The notes beneath the pieces were generated by a model. That model did not search any database. It had not been told where the DNA came from and saw only the letters and a list, made by a program, of their open reading frames with translations. A DNA stretch of 33,072 bases from a virus, in IMG/VR virus record IMGVR_UViG_3300009545_000048, positions 1-33,072 of that record, one strand, 5' to 3'. The position numbers and the translations under genes were made by a program. Shown piece after piece: positions 6,673 through 14,157 of this stretch (positions are counted from its first letter, which is position 1; each line of letters starts with the position of its first letter).

Positions 6673-6876
6673 GATGAACAGCTAAACTTGCGTGACGCAG
6701 TGCGTGCGATTGCGGCGCGTCACAAAGCCCGTAAACAGGCAGAAATCAGGCTTGTTGCCGCCGCGATACTGGCGCGCGATTACCTTGAAGATGCATACGG
6801 CATGTCCGATGGCATCGCGACCGAACTACGTACCGCTCTTGCCGAATATCGCAAGTTCTTTAGGATGAAAACGTAA
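6670..6876 (+). CDS. Small helical protein
   Basis: Encodes 68 aa, alanine/arginine-rich and predicted all-helical (LRDAVRAIAARHKARKQAEI, LVAAAILARDYLEDAYG). No family is recognised. It follows the duplicated leaderless-type promoter and ends in TAATG with the next gene. Confidence 0.5.
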   Translation: MDEQLNLRDAVRAIAARHKARKQAEIRLVAAAILARDYLEDAYGMSDGIATELRTALAEYRKFFRMKT

Positions 6877-7319
6877 TGGATAACGTTTACAAGTGCCATG
6901 TGTGCGGGTGCCAAGTGTTTTTGTACCCGACTGCGAATGTCGTGCCGCATTACGGACCTGACGGGAAGAAATGCGCGGCGAATAATCAGCCGTGGCAGGA
7001 CACCAGGACCGAAGAAGACAAGAAGCTTGAATCGATCTATCGTGAACGTCCGATGATGGCAATTTACAACGACGCCATGATCGCGCACAAGTGGTTTGCC
7101 AAGCACTTCGGCGAACAGATGAACGGGCGCGACTTCGCGGTCAAGTGTGAAATGGCGGACCGCATACTTGCCGAACGTGAACAGGCAGACCGTGCATTAG
7201 TGACGGCGGCAAACAATATGCTTGCGGTGTCGTACGAACTGTATGGTTCGATGGAAATGATCGCGTACGAATTGAAGGATGCGGTCACAGCATTTGAAAA
7301 ATCAAGGGGCAAGCAATGA
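6876..7319 (+). CDS. Zinc-finger plus helical protein
   Basis: Encodes 147 aa. The N-terminus has a zinc knuckle (CHVCGCQVFLYP, then HYGPDGKKC), followed by long helices (about 45-145; FAVKCEMADRILAEREQADR). The layout suggests a metal-stabilised N-terminal module on a helical partner-binding body. Function unknown. Coupled at both ends. Confidence 0.55.
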   Translation: MDNVYKCHVCGCQVFLYPTANVVPHYGPDGKKCAANNQPWQDTRTEEDKKLESIYRERPMMAIYNDAMIAHKWFAKHFGEQMNGRDFAVKCEMADRILAEREQADRALVTAANNMLAVSYELYGSMEMIAYELKDAVTAFEKSRGKQ

Positions 7320-7465
7320 GCATCTATCAGGCGTTTTGCGTGTGCGGCCACAAGACCGCAACCCGGTCGAAAGAGTTCGTCTGCGAAAAGTGCGGACGGC
7401 ACGGTGCAATCAACTGGGACAATGAAAACAACAAGGCCAAAGAATCGGCCAAAGGCAAGAAGTGA
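7316..7465 (+). CDS. Small zinc-ribbon-like protein
   Basis: Encodes 49 aa. CVCGH (8-12) and CEKCGRHG (23-30) form a classic compact zinc ribbon, with a lysine-rich tail (KAKESAKGKK). It is coupled by ATGA to the previous gene and TGATG to the next. Function unknown. Confidence 0.5.
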   Translation: MSIYQAFCVCGHKTATRSKEFVCEKCGRHGAINWDNENNKAKESAKGKK

Positions 7466-8037
7466 TGAGCGAACCAAAGATTCTTATCGGAGTTTGTCAG
7501 ACATGCAGCACCGAGGATGTGCAGACCGCCGCATACACGGTCTACACGGAACGTGCCGCGAAGCAGTCCGGGAACCCGTGTGCCACCGAGGTTATTGAAC
7601 AGTGCGAGGTCTGCGCATCAACGTATGTCGGTAACATCGCGCACAACCCAAAACTCTATCCGGATACTGATTTGAATACTGTGCGGATCATGGCGCAGAT
7701 TGAGAACTTGCGTGCTAAGCGTGTTAACGAAATCCTTGCCAGAATCGACACTGAGTACACGAAGCAATCGATTCTTGAACAGGCGATCAAACAAAGCGCG
7801 ACAGCGACTATAATGCATGCAGGTGAGAAGTCTATGCCGTCAACGTTTGATGTTGTTGGGGGAACTGGTACACACGACACGCCACCGGGTGTATTCGCAG
7901 AGTGGGTTAACTCTGTCGAGTACAAAACTGAGATCGCGCGCATCAAGGCCATGCACGCAACGATCAAACGAGACATCGAAATGACGATGGGTGATTTGTG
8001 GCAAGCGATCGTCAAGCTTGAAAAGCTGATCAAATAA
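7465..8037 (+). CDS. Zinc-ribbon and coiled-coil protein
   Basis: Encodes 190 aa. ATG 7465 was chosen over an in-frame GTG three bases earlier because of the TGATG overlap. Cysteine pairs at the start (CQTC, then QCEVC) are separated by about 35 residues, and the remainder is largely helical with a central glycine-containing loop (DVVGGTGTHDTPPG). No family is recognised. Confidence 0.5.
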   Translation: MSEPKILIGVCQTCSTEDVQTAAYTVYTERAAKQSGNPCATEVIEQCEVCASTYVGNIAHNPKLYPDTDLNTVRIMAQIENLRAKRVNEILARIDTEYTKQSILEQAIKQSATATIMHAGEKSMPSTFDVVGGTGTHDTPPGVFAEWVNSVEYKTEIARIKAMHATIKRDIEMTMGDLWQAIVKLEKLIK

Positions 8038-8232
8038 ATGACGCTACCGCGATACCTTGATCAGCATTGCGTACTGTGTGGTCAAAAGCATGTTCGTTAT
8101 GTGAAGACCAAAGGCGGGTTTCACAAGTGCTGCGATCGCTGTATCAAAATGCTTGAAGGCTTCGGCAAGTCCAGCATGGTTCAGCGTACCGAGAAGGAGG
8201 TTGTCGATGGGTATATACGACGGTTACTGTGA
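8038..8232 (+). CDS. Small zinc-finger protein
   Basis: Encodes 64 aa. CVLCGQKH (11-18) pairs with CCDRC (31-35), a treble-clef-like four-cysteine site, followed by a basic helix (EKEVVDGYIRRLL). It begins directly after the preceding TAA. Function unknown. Confidence 0.5.
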   Translation: MTLPRYLDQHCVLCGQKHVRYVKTKGGFHKCCDRCIKMLEGFGKSSMVQRTEKEVVDGYIRRLL

Positions 8233-8398
8233 CGACTGTGGACTGTACCACGGTTTCCCTTACACTCAAGAGCACTGCGATAAAGCACGTGCAGCTGAGC
8301 AACGTGTGAAGGATCGTGGAGCGCGTTTTGCGGAGCTTAGAAGCCAAGCTGACGAGAAGATCAGTGAGCAGGTTAACAAGGAGCTTCCAGTCCTGTGA
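8207..8398 (+). CDS. Small CxxC protein
   Basis: Encodes 63 aa. ATG 8207 has the strong Shine-Dalgarno GAAGGAGG (8193-8200); a longer in-frame form was rejected. CDDCGLYHG near the N-terminus with a later EHC could hold a metal, and the rest is one charged helix. It overlaps the previous gene by 26 bp. Function unknown. Confidence 0.5.
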   Translation: MGIYDGYCDDCGLYHGFPYTQEHCDKARAAEQRVKDRGARFAELRSQADEKISEQVNKELPVL

Positions 8399-8472
8399 GT
8401 GGAATCTTCCTGCGACAAGTCCGCCGTTGATTTGCTGCTGAAATTGTCGAGTTAATCCAATCGCTCAAATAA
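8395..8472 (+). pseudogene. Possible small ORF interrupted by TGA
   Basis: A GTG at 8395 (GTGA overlap with the preceding stop) opens SGIFLRQVRR, then TGA (8428-8430), then the same frame continues FAAEIVELIQSLK to TAA 8470-8472. A TGG or CGA in place of TGA would give a 25-aa amphipathic peptide. It could equally be chance in the 92-bp gap before terL. Confidence 0.25.
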
Positions 8473-8478
8473 AGGCGC

Positions 8479-8484
8479 TAGAAT
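8479..8484 (+). promoter_or_regulatory. Leaderless-type -10 box before terL (TAGAAT)
   Basis: TAGAAT ends 6 nt before GTG 8491 (spacer CGTTTG), and no Shine-Dalgarno is present. The surrounding GCTAGAATCG is repeated at 10286-10295. No convincing -35 is seen. Confidence 0.45.
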
Positions 8485-8490
8485 CGTTTG

Positions 8491-10101
8491 GTGCCCGTCA
8501 AGCGCCCGCAAGTACCTGCAAGCCGTCCTGTTTCGCCTAGTGGCCTTAAAAACGCGAATACGACCGCTTTAAAAAGCCCGGTCGGTTTCAGCCGTGGTGT
8601 TCTAGGCCATGATCCTTGGGAATTACAGGAACAAATCCTAGATAGCCTGTGGAAGAACCGCCGAACTGCCGTCCGGTCGTGCCATAGTTCCGGCAAGACG
8701 ATGATTTCTGCGGACGCTGTCCTTGCATGGATTGCGCAGTACCAGGAAGGTATCGCCATCACCACAGCACCCGGTTGGATGCAGGTTGAAAAGTTGTCGT
8801 GGGGTGAGATCCGATCGTCTGCCGCGCATTCGAAAGTAGCATTTCCGACGCCACTGTTGACGGAACTGAAGATTTCCGACAAAAACTATGCGATCGGAAT
8901 ATCAACCCGCGAGTCGACCCGCTTTCAAGGCTTCAAGGGCACACACGTTCTAATCGTTCTCGACGAAGCGCCCGGTGTGCGTCCCGAAGTGTGGGAAGCA
9001 ATCAACGGATTGCGCGCGGGTGGTATCGTTCACATTCTTGCAATCGGCAATCCTACAATCGTTGGTGGCGATTTCCACGACGCTTTCACGACAAAGCGTG
9101 ATCTCTGGAAGTGCATCACAATCAGTGCATTCGATACTCCTAATCTCCTAGATTGCTATATCGAATACGATCGCGAGGAACCGGAAGTCGGTCCCGATGG
9201 AAAGTCGCGTGTCGTGATGAAGAAGGTGCGGCGCGGAACCGGGCACCGCAACCTGATGAAGATGATGAAGGATGAACTAGAAGAATCGGTCCGTCCGTAC
9301 CTGTGCTCGCGCGTGTGGGTCCGGGAAATGATCGAGGAGTTCGGGTTTGAGCATCCTTACGTGCAGTCGCGCGTATACGGTGAATTTCCGAGTGAATCTG
9401 AAGACGCACTTGTTCCGTTGTCATGGATTGAGCGATCAAAATACAACGAGAAAAGCAAACAAGGTGACGGCGTAATGGCAGGGCTTGATGTCGCAGGACC
9501 GGGCGAAGCTGAAACGTCCTTAACCGTTCTCGACAACGACAATGTCGAACTTGTCAAAGCGTGGCCATTTCCGGACCCGCGCGGCGACGTGATTGCAGCG
9601 CTTGAACCCTACGAATCGAAGTTAAAGCGCTTGAATGTCGATTCAATCGGTGTTGGTTGGGGTATCTACTTGCACATGTGCGACCGCTACAACCGTGACG
9701 GCAAGACGATCGTCTATCCGATCAATGTGGGTGTTGCGGCGGCAGACAAAAAGAAGTTCTTCAACGCGAAGGCTGAATATTATTGGGGTTTACGTCTCAA
9801 GTTTAAAGACGGATTTATCACGGGTCTCACTGACGAGAAAACCATCGGGCAACTTGCCGCGATTCGTTATTCACATCTTGCTGATGGAAAGATCAAAATC
9901 GAAAGTAAAGATGAACTTGTCAAGCGTGGCGTGAAAAGCCCGGACCGTGCGGAATCTTTGATGCTGGCGTCGGCACGCGGACGGAACGATTTATTTGAAC
10001 TCGGAATGGTCGACGATAGTGTTGACGGCGGACAATACGATTACAGCGACGGAAGCGACGAAGACGAATTAACAGCACCGTCGAAATGGAGAATGCGGTG
10101 A
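8491..10101 (+). CDS. Terminase large subunit (TerL)
   Basis: Packaging motor ATPase and nuclease. An N-terminal ATPase has a Walker A (SCHSSGKT, about residues 63-70) and a Walker B with catalytic Glu (VLIVLDE, about 153-159), with the adenine-side AITTAPGWMQV between. The C-terminal RNase H-like nuclease shows MAGLDVAGPGEAET (about 330-343; first metal Asp), SIGVGWGIY, and an end segment SPDRAESLMLA. It is 536 aa from GTG 8491; an in-frame TTG at 8488 is possible, but GTG fits the leaderless spacing. Its TGA overlaps the next start. Confidence 0.95.
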   Translation: MPVKRPQVPASRPVSPSGLKNANTTALKSPVGFSRGVLGHDPWELQEQILDSLWKNRRTAVRSCHSSGKTMISADAVLAWIAQYQEGIAITTAPGWMQVEKLSWGEIRSSAAHSKVAFPTPLLTELKISDKNYAIGISTRESTRFQGFKGTHVLIVLDEAPGVRPEVWEAINGLRAGGIVHILAIGNPTIVGGDFHDAFTTKRDLWKCITISAFDTPNLLDCYIEYDREEPEVGPDGKSRVVMKKVRRGTGHRNLMKMMKDELEESVRPYLCSRVWVREMIEEFGFEHPYVQSRVYGEFPSESEDALVPLSWIERSKYNEKSKQGDGVMAGLDVAGPGEAETSLTVLDNDNVELVKAWPFPDPRGDVIAALEPYESKLKRLNVDSIGVGWGIYLHMCDRYNRDGKTIVYPINVGVAAADKKKFFNAKAEYYWGLRLKFKDGFITGLTDEKTIGQLAAIRYSHLADGKIKIESKDELVKRGVKSPDRAESLMLASARGRNDLFELGMVDDSVDGGQYDYSDGSDEDELTAPSKWRMR

Positions 10102-10289
10102 ACTACACGTTTAGTATCTTGATCAACGTTCAGATACCTGCACTAGAAGCGTACGTCAACTACGTGCAATCGAAAGACGACACGCAAACGAAAATCAACG
10201 CGCTTACTACCCAAGTACAGGCTTTAACAGTACAGTTAGCGGAATCGACCGGGCATCTTGAAGACGCGGTCGAAGCACAACAAGGCTAG
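10098..10289 (+). CDS. Small coiled-coil protein
   Basis: Encodes 63 aa from GTG 10098 (GTGA overlap with terL, GGAG 6 nt upstream); ATG 10086 would add four residues. The second half is a heptad-like coil (INALTTQVQALTVQLAEST). It resembles the following protein in having an ALTTQ-type coil. Function unknown. Confidence 0.5.
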   Translation: MNYTFSILINVQIPALEAYVNYVQSKDDTQTKINALTTQVQALTVQLAESTGHLEDAVEAQQG

Positions 10290-10317
10290 AATCGAAGAGT
10301 AAGGAGATCTCTTTTAC
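10284..10317 (+). promoter_or_regulatory. Possible promoter and strong Shine-Dalgarno
   Basis: GGCTAGAATCG (10285-10295) repeats the element before terL, here overlapping the preceding stop (TAG). It is followed by TAAGGAG (10301-10307) and ATG 10318, so the message would be leadered with an efficient ribosome-binding site. Confidence 0.4.
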
Positions 10318-10746
10318 ATGGCCGTAAACTTTGACAACTTGAACGCGTCGATTGGCGCGTTGACCACGCAGTTGAACAATACACTCGGTGCGGAAGCAAG
10401 CGCAACCGTACTGTTGAATGGTTTTGCCGCTGCTGTTTCTTCGGCAGTCCAGGAAGCCATTCGCGCCGATGACAGCGTCAATCAAGCCGCTGCCGATAAC
10501 ATCCAACAGGCAATTGACGCCGTTACCGTTCAGTTCACCAATTCGGCGACTGCACTTGGTAACGCTGTTGCCGCCGTTCCTCCGAATGCCGGAACGAACA
10601 TTCCTGTTCAGGGAACCGGACCCGCGACCGGACCCGGTACCGGACCGGAAACCGCCGCTGCTTTTGCGTCCCGCGATGTCACACCGGGTGCGCCGAAGAA
10701 TTTGGTCCATAACCCGAATGTCGGAACAAAGGGTCAACGTCCGTAA
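10318..10746 (+). CDS. Ala/Gly/Pro-rich protein, possibly structural
   Basis: Encodes 142 aa. An N-terminal alanine-rich helical region (NLNASIGALTTQLNNTLGAE) is followed by a low-complexity TGPATGPGTGP stretch and a polar C-terminus. A strong Shine-Dalgarno and a downstream terminator suggest high expression. It could be a minor structural protein, but no family is recognised. Confidence 0.5.
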   Translation: MAVNFDNLNASIGALTTQLNNTLGAEASATVLLNGFAAAVSSAVQEAIRADDSVNQAAADNIQQAIDAVTVQFTNSATALGNAVAAVPPNAGTNIPVQGTGPATGPGTGPETAAAFASRDVTPGAPKNLVHNPNVGTKGQRP

Positions 10747-10747
10747 G

Positions 10748-10778
10748 CTGTACAGTACTTCAGAAGTACCGACGTCGG
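10748..10778. repeat. Three adjacent palindromes
   Basis: CTGTACAG (10748-10755), GTACTTCAGAAGTAC (10755-10769) and CCGACGTCGG (10769-10778) lie head to tail in the intergenic gap. They may be operators or fold in RNA just before the terminator. Confidence 0.55.
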
Positions 10779-10798
10779 CACGTGGTAGATGAAGAGGT

Positions 10799-10830
10799 AA
10801 GGGCGAGCGGCGAAAGCTGTTCGCCCTTTT
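10799..10830 (+). terminator. Rho-independent terminator
   Basis: AAGGGCGA (10799-10806) pairs with TCGCCCTT (10821-10828) across a 14-nt loop and is followed by further T residues. It closes the terL operon. Confidence 0.8.
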
Positions 10831-10831
10831 C

Positions 10832-10851
10832 CGTATAGTTCACTGAGGAAA
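10832..10851 (+). promoter_or_regulatory. Promoter -10 (CCGTATAGTTC element) with downstream SD
   Basis: CCGTATAGTTC (10832-10842; TATAGT 10834-10839) immediately follows the terminator and is followed by GAGGAAAT (10845-10852) and ATG 10858. It would restart transcription for the second small-gene array. Confidence 0.55.
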
Positions 10852-10857
10852 TAAAAC

Positions 10858-11124
10858 ATGAACCTTTGCACAAAGAATCATTTGATGGGCAATGTTGCGA
10901 CATGCTGGTGTGGAAGCGGACGCGATGCAGAATTAGGCGGGCGCGTGATGCCGCTGACTTTGCATCCGAAAACGAAAGGTTTGAAAGCACTGCGTAAGCT
11001 TCGCGCTGATCACCGTCAAGGCAGTTGTGTATACGGTAAGACCGCAATGCCGTCAACCAATACGCACACACCGACAAGCCATTTCGACCTCGGTGGCTTT
11101 GGCGGGTTGCTAGGTCTCAAATGA
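10858..11124 (+). CDS. Small Cys/His-containing protein
   Basis: Encodes 88 aa. CTKNH and CWCGSG near the N-terminus could bind metal; the middle is basic and the C-terminus glycine-rich (FDLGGFGGLLG). It is first gene after a terminator and promoter. Function unknown. Confidence 0.5.
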   Translation: MNLCTKNHLMGNVATCWCGSGRDAELGGRVMPLTLHPKTKGLKALRKLRADHRQGSCVYGKTAMPSTNTHTPTSHFDLGGFGGLLGLK

Positions 11125-11669
11125 TGACACCGGAACAAATGGAAGAAATCGCGGCGGGTGCGGCAAACGAGTACGCCGAAATGCAGAAAGATCCGGTTTT
11201 AAATCTGATCTTGAATGATGCAGCATTGACGCGCACCAAGAATGCCGCTGAAGCACTTGCACAGGATGCAGAACTTGATCCGGAAAGCGATGAAGCCGCT
11301 GAACGTGATCAACGCCGGAACCGGGCGATCGCGGCGGCGCTTGACTCACAGGTCAAGATGGTCAATCAGGCGCGTAAGCTTAGCAACACGGTCCATCAGG
11401 TATTTGCGGAAGCCACAGGCGCACGTGATGTAACGACTGATGTAACGCCTGACGTGGATGAACCGGAAGAACCCTTCGTTACGGTGCGTAAACCGCACTG
11501 GTATGAATTTGATTGGCTTTACGACTACCGCGATTTCATCGGCGTTCTTGGGTTTGGTGTCATCGTGGCGGGCGTTGCCGTGATGCTCGGGACAGGCGCG
11601 GCTTTAATTGTGGGCGGGTTGGTGCTTGTTGCAATTGCGTACGCACTGGCGTCAACACCACCACGGTAA
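11121..11669 (+). CDS. Membrane-anchored helical protein
   Basis: Encodes 182 aa. About 130 residues of charged helix (MTPEQMEEIAAGAANEYAEM) are followed by a C-terminal hydrophobic hairpin (about 142-178; FIGVLGFGVIVAGVAVMLG, then ALIVGGLVLVAIAYALA). Likely a cytoplasmic domain tethered to the inner membrane. Function unknown. It starts in an ATGATG overlap. Confidence 0.55.
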   Translation: MMTPEQMEEIAAGAANEYAEMQKDPVLNLILNDAALTRTKNAAEALAQDAELDPESDEAAERDQRRNRAIAAALDSQVKMVNQARKLSNTVHQVFAEATGARDVTTDVTPDVDEPEEPFVTVRKPHWYEFDWLYDYRDFIGVLGFGVIVAGVAVMLGTGAALIVGGLVLVAIAYALASTPPR

Positions 11670-11672
11670 ACA

Positions 11673-11927
11673 ATGCGGCACATGTATCACGAAGACGGCG
11701 TCCCTGACGAAGAAGTCATCGAACACATGACGTCGACAGGTCCGCCGTTTATTTTTTCGTCCGGTGAACCAATTGTTGTCGGGGAACGGTTCACCCTAGG
11801 CGAATACGTGTTTTCGATCCTGCGTGAATGCACACGCGTCGAATTTGCGGCGCGGTGTCAAGAACTTGCACCTGATTACGAAATCCCAATCGGGCACAAT
11901 TACTTTTTTGAAGCGATAACCGACTGA
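11673..11927 (+). CDS. Hypothetical protein
   Basis: Encodes 84 aa, acidic, with a short beta-rich core (PIVVGERFTLGEYVFSILRE). No motif is recognised. It starts 3 bases after the preceding stop and ends in TGATG with the next gene. Confidence 0.5.
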   Translation: MRHMYHEDGVPDEEVIEHMTSTGPPFIFSSGEPIVVGERFTLGEYVFSILRECTRVEFAARCQELAPDYEIPIGHNYFFEAITD

Positions 11928-12352
11928 TGCCAGATCAAACAGAAATGAAATGCGGCACATGCAAGTTCTTTGGTGTCGCGCCTGCTAACGGGCACTCGAC
12001 TTGTCATGTGTATGCGCCCGGTCACGGACAGCGCGGGTTTCCGATCGTCGACAGCTTCGATTGGTGCGGGCAGTGGGCAACAAAGACGCCGGAACCGCCG
12101 CGACCGTCAATCGCGAAAGCACTTGATTCAATCGTCGAACTGAAGTTAGAAAATAATGTACTTCGTGGGAGGATTGACGATTGGATCGGGCGTTATAACG
12201 AAATGAAAGACGAGAACGCTACACTTGCGACGCAATTAGAAACCGCATGTGCGGCAACTGGCAAGGGGTACAAGCTGTTTTCTGTGTTGACTGCGTTAGC
12301 GGGTTTGTTTCTTGGAACCTGTCTTGGTAAGGTACTTGCATTGATATGGTAG
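11927..12352 (+). CDS. Cys-cluster, coiled-coil, C-terminally anchored protein
   Basis: Encodes 141 aa. The N-terminal domain has CGTCKFFGVA, a later C and a WCGQW: four cysteines spaced like small zinc or iron-sulfur domains. A coiled coil follows (about 60-110; SIVELKLENNVLRGRIDDW) and then a C-terminal transmembrane helix (LTALAGLFLGTCLGKVLALI). Function unknown. Confidence 0.55.
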   Translation: MPDQTEMKCGTCKFFGVAPANGHSTCHVYAPGHGQRGFPIVDSFDWCGQWATKTPEPPRPSIAKALDSIVELKLENNVLRGRIDDWIGRYNEMKDENATLATQLETACAATGKGYKLFSVLTALAGLFLGTCLGKVLALIW

Positions 12353-12636
12353 AATCTAAAATTGATTGGAAATCAGCGCTTCAACATCTTCGCGAACCTG
12401 CAAAGATCACGGTACCGTTCCGGTTTGCGCCGATGGTTGCGGATGATTCGGAAAGCGTCGCGGCACACGCGGCACTCGACAAGATTGTTAACGATGCAAT
12501 GCGTGCACAAATGCAGTACGAAGAAGACACGATCCGCCAGTTCATGCAGGACACCGGATTGACGGTCGACGAATGCATCATCATTGTCCGTGACGGCGTC
12601 AAATACATCGCACGCAAAAGCGACTTCGAAATATGA
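12346..12636 (+). CDS. Hypothetical protein
   Basis: Encodes 96 aa, overlapping the previous gene by 7 bp. A helical middle (ALDKIVNDAMRAQMQYEEDT) precedes a small beta end (ECIIIVRDGVKYIARKSDF). Unknown family. It ends in ATGA with a small membrane ORF. Confidence 0.5.
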   Translation: MVESKIDWKSALQHLREPAKITVPFRFAPMVADDSESVAAHAALDKIVNDAMRAQMQYEEDTIRQFMQDTGLTVDECIIIVRDGVKYIARKSDFEI

Positions 12637-12728
12637 ATGCTTTTAACGTGATGATTGCGGCGCACGCGCTTCTTTTAGCACTGGCGGTTGCCAAGCTGAT
12701 CAAACGTACGAAAATAAATCCAAAATAG
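12633..12728 (+). CDS. 31-aa single-span membrane peptide
   Basis: MNAFNVMIAAHALLLALAVA forms one transmembrane helix, followed by a basic tail (KLIKRTKINPK), a typical N-out/C-in small protein. It is coupled by an ATGA overlap and ends just before a strong promoter. Function unknown. Confidence 0.45.
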   Translation: MNAFNVMIAAHALLLALAVAKLIKRTKINPK

Positions 12729-12783
12729 TGTTGGACTTTGCTTACAACTCTATAATATTATAGAAGAGTAGGAAGGAAACAAC
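12727..12783 (+). promoter_or_regulatory. Strong promoter with 12-bp palindrome (twin copy A)
   Basis: AGTGTTGGACTT (12727-12738; -35 TTGGAC 12731-12736) and TATAATATTATAG (12751-12763) recur on the minus strand at 25897-25932. TATAATATTATA is a perfect palindrome. TATTAT (12756-12761) gives 19-bp spacing as the -10. A Shine-Dalgarno (AGGAAGGA) lies before ATG 12784. The region is distinctly AT-rich compared with its neighbours. Confidence 0.65.
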
Positions 12784-13305
12784 ATGACAACCACAACGAC
12801 AACGACCATCGAAGCAACCGCAACCGCCACCGAGATCGATTTGACCGCCGCATACGAAACGAAGCCGTGCACCCGTTGCGGTGGAAGCGGGCACTATAGC
12901 TACTGTTCGATGTATGGAACCACTTGCTTCGGTTGCGCGGGCAAAGGTCATGTCTACACGAAGCGCGCACAGGCGGCGATTGCGTACGGTAAGGCACTCC
13001 GCACCGTCAAGGCGTCCGCCGTTCAGGTCGGGTGGTTGTTCTACGTTTCGCCCGGACCGTTCAACAAAGGCGGTTGGTTCACGGTGTTGTCTGTTGGGTT
13101 CAACGGTGGCACCTGCACAACGGACGGCGTCACGACTCCGTACTACACGATCGAAACAAAGAACATGTCGACGGGTACTTTTTACGACGCCGACGTGCAG
13201 GCGGTTCCTTCGAAGGAATTCATCGCTGACAGCAAAGTCAAGTCGCTGGCGTATCAGGCGACGCTGACGAAGACGGGCACCATCCGAAAGGCGGCGGTAA
13301 AATAG
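12784..13305 (+). CDS. DnaJ-like zinc-knuckle protein
   Basis: Encodes 173 aa. A Thr-rich N-terminus (TTTTTTTIEATATATEI) precedes two CxxCxGxG-type knuckles (CTRCGGSGHY at about 30-39 and CFGCAGKGHV at about 50-59) as in the DnaJ zinc domain, then a beta-rich domain (WLFYVSPGPFNKGGWFTVLS). There is no J domain, so it is not a full DnaJ. It has its own promoter. Probable autonomous accessory gene; role unknown. Confidence 0.6.
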   Translation: MTTTTTTTIEATATATEIDLTAAYETKPCTRCGGSGHYSYCSMYGTTCFGCAGKGHVYTKRAQAAIAYGKALRTVKASAVQVGWLFYVSPGPFNKGGWFTVLSVGFNGGTCTTDGVTTPYYTIETKNMSTGTFYDADVQAVPSKEFIADSKVKSLAYQATLTKTGTIRKAAVK

Positions 13306-13312
13306 GAACTGC

Positions 13313-13323
13313 TGTATAGTTCC
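13313..13323 (+). promoter_or_regulatory. Leaderless-type promoter (CTGTATAGTTC, ATG)
   Basis: CTGTATAGTTC with TATAGT at 13315-13320 ends 6 nt before ATG 13327; no Shine-Dalgarno lies between. It is part of the conserved TATAGTTC set. Confidence 0.6.
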
Positions 13324-13326
13324 CTT

Positions 13327-13704
13327 ATGATTACGAGAACAAATGCATCCTGCTATCTGATTGCGCCTGATATTCCGGGTCTCGACAACATCCAAGTTTT
13401 CTTTGTTGACTTCTGTACCGGAAACGGGCAAGTTGTTCTTTCGTCCTACGGGCGTGCGTGGTCTGCGTATTTCAACGCGATCGGCGACAAGACAATCAAG
13501 CAATTCTTCCTTGAAGCAAGCGCGGAGTACCTGACGGGAAAGCTTGCCCGGATGAATTCAAACAAAGCCGAAACCGTGAATCTTAGGCGTTTGGTAGAAA
13601 CCGCCAAAGAAACGATCGTCACGGCGGAAGCTTCCGATCTACTGGCGGACAATCCATTTCTTGTTGACAGCATTTACGGATCGGGGGATGTAATCCGAAG
13701 ATGA
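13327..13704 (+). CDS. Conserved phage protein of unknown function
   Basis: Encodes 125 aa. The block GLDNIQVFFVDFCTGNGQVV followed by SSYGRAWSAYFNAIGD and FFLEASAEYL matches a family I remember from many temperate phages, where it lies among small genes; no function is established to my knowledge. The gene has a leaderless-type promoter and couples to the next by ATGA. Confidence 0.6.
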   Translation: MITRTNASCYLIAPDIPGLDNIQVFFVDFCTGNGQVVLSSYGRAWSAYFNAIGDKTIKQFFLEASAEYLTGKLARMNSNKAETVNLRRLVETAKETIVTAEASDLLADNPFLVDSIYGSGDVIRR

Positions 13705-13916
13705 TTCTTTCAAACGTGTGGAAGTTTTGCGTGTCCGCCGCGATCTTGAGTTTGATGTTGTCGAAAGGATGGCGCATCGCGGCATTCTGTTGGGTTGCGT
13801 GGGCGTTGATCTGGTTCATTGAACTGACGAATTCGATGCGCCCGATTCTCTTGAGGCGCAAACCGTCCGTCACGGTGGTCGACGTTACGGGCACGGATGA
13901 AGACGGTGGCGAATGA
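13701..13916 (+). CDS. Small membrane protein
   Basis: Encodes 71 aa. A hydrophobic stretch (about 5-20) and a second (about 25-42; IAAFCWVAWALIWFIEL) are followed by a basic then acidic cytoplasmic-like tail (RRKPSVTVVDVTGTDEDG). Likely two-pass. Function unknown. Confidence 0.55.
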   Translation: MILSNVWKFCVSAAILSLMLSKGWRIAAFCWVAWALIWFIELTNSMRPILLRRKPSVTVVDVTGTDEDGGE

Positions 13917-14134
13917 AAATCAGGTTTAAATACAATGGAAAGTTCCTGTACGAAGAAGTCGGACTTGTTGCGCGGCAAGATGGCACGACAGGCCCACCGT
14001 ACACTTTGAAGATCCGACACTTTCCGAATAGTGCATCGAATCCCGCTGAAGTCCTTTCACTTATAGCGGACCATTACGACGTTGAAAAAGACGAGTACGA
14101 ATACATCGTTGTCGACCGCGCTACCGAACACTAA
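13913..14134 (+). CDS. Hypothetical protein
   Basis: Encodes 73 aa, beta-rich at the start (MKIRFKYNGKFLYEEVGLV), acidic at the end (DVEKDEYEYIVVD). No family recognised. ATGA overlap with the preceding gene. Confidence 0.5.
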   Translation: MKIRFKYNGKFLYEEVGLVARQDGTTGPPYTLKIRHFPNSASNPAEVLSLIADHYDVEKDEYEYIVVDRATEH

Positions 14135-14144
14135 ACCCAATATC

Positions 14145-14155
14145 TGTATAGTTCG
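14145..14155 (+). promoter_or_regulatory. Leaderless-type promoter (CTGTATAGTTC, ATG)
   Basis: CTGTATAGTTC with TATAGT at 14147-14152 ends 5 nt before ATG 14158; no Shine-Dalgarno is present. Confidence 0.6.
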
Positions 14156-14157
14156 CT

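Noticed and set aside
12346-12361. TAGAAT near ATG 12346 as promoter
   Set aside because: It lies downstream of the start codon, so cannot serve this gene.
12742-13503. 253-aa minus-strand open frame
   Set aside because: Antisense to the zinc-knuckle gene and the conserved phage gene; covers the promoter region on the wrong strand.
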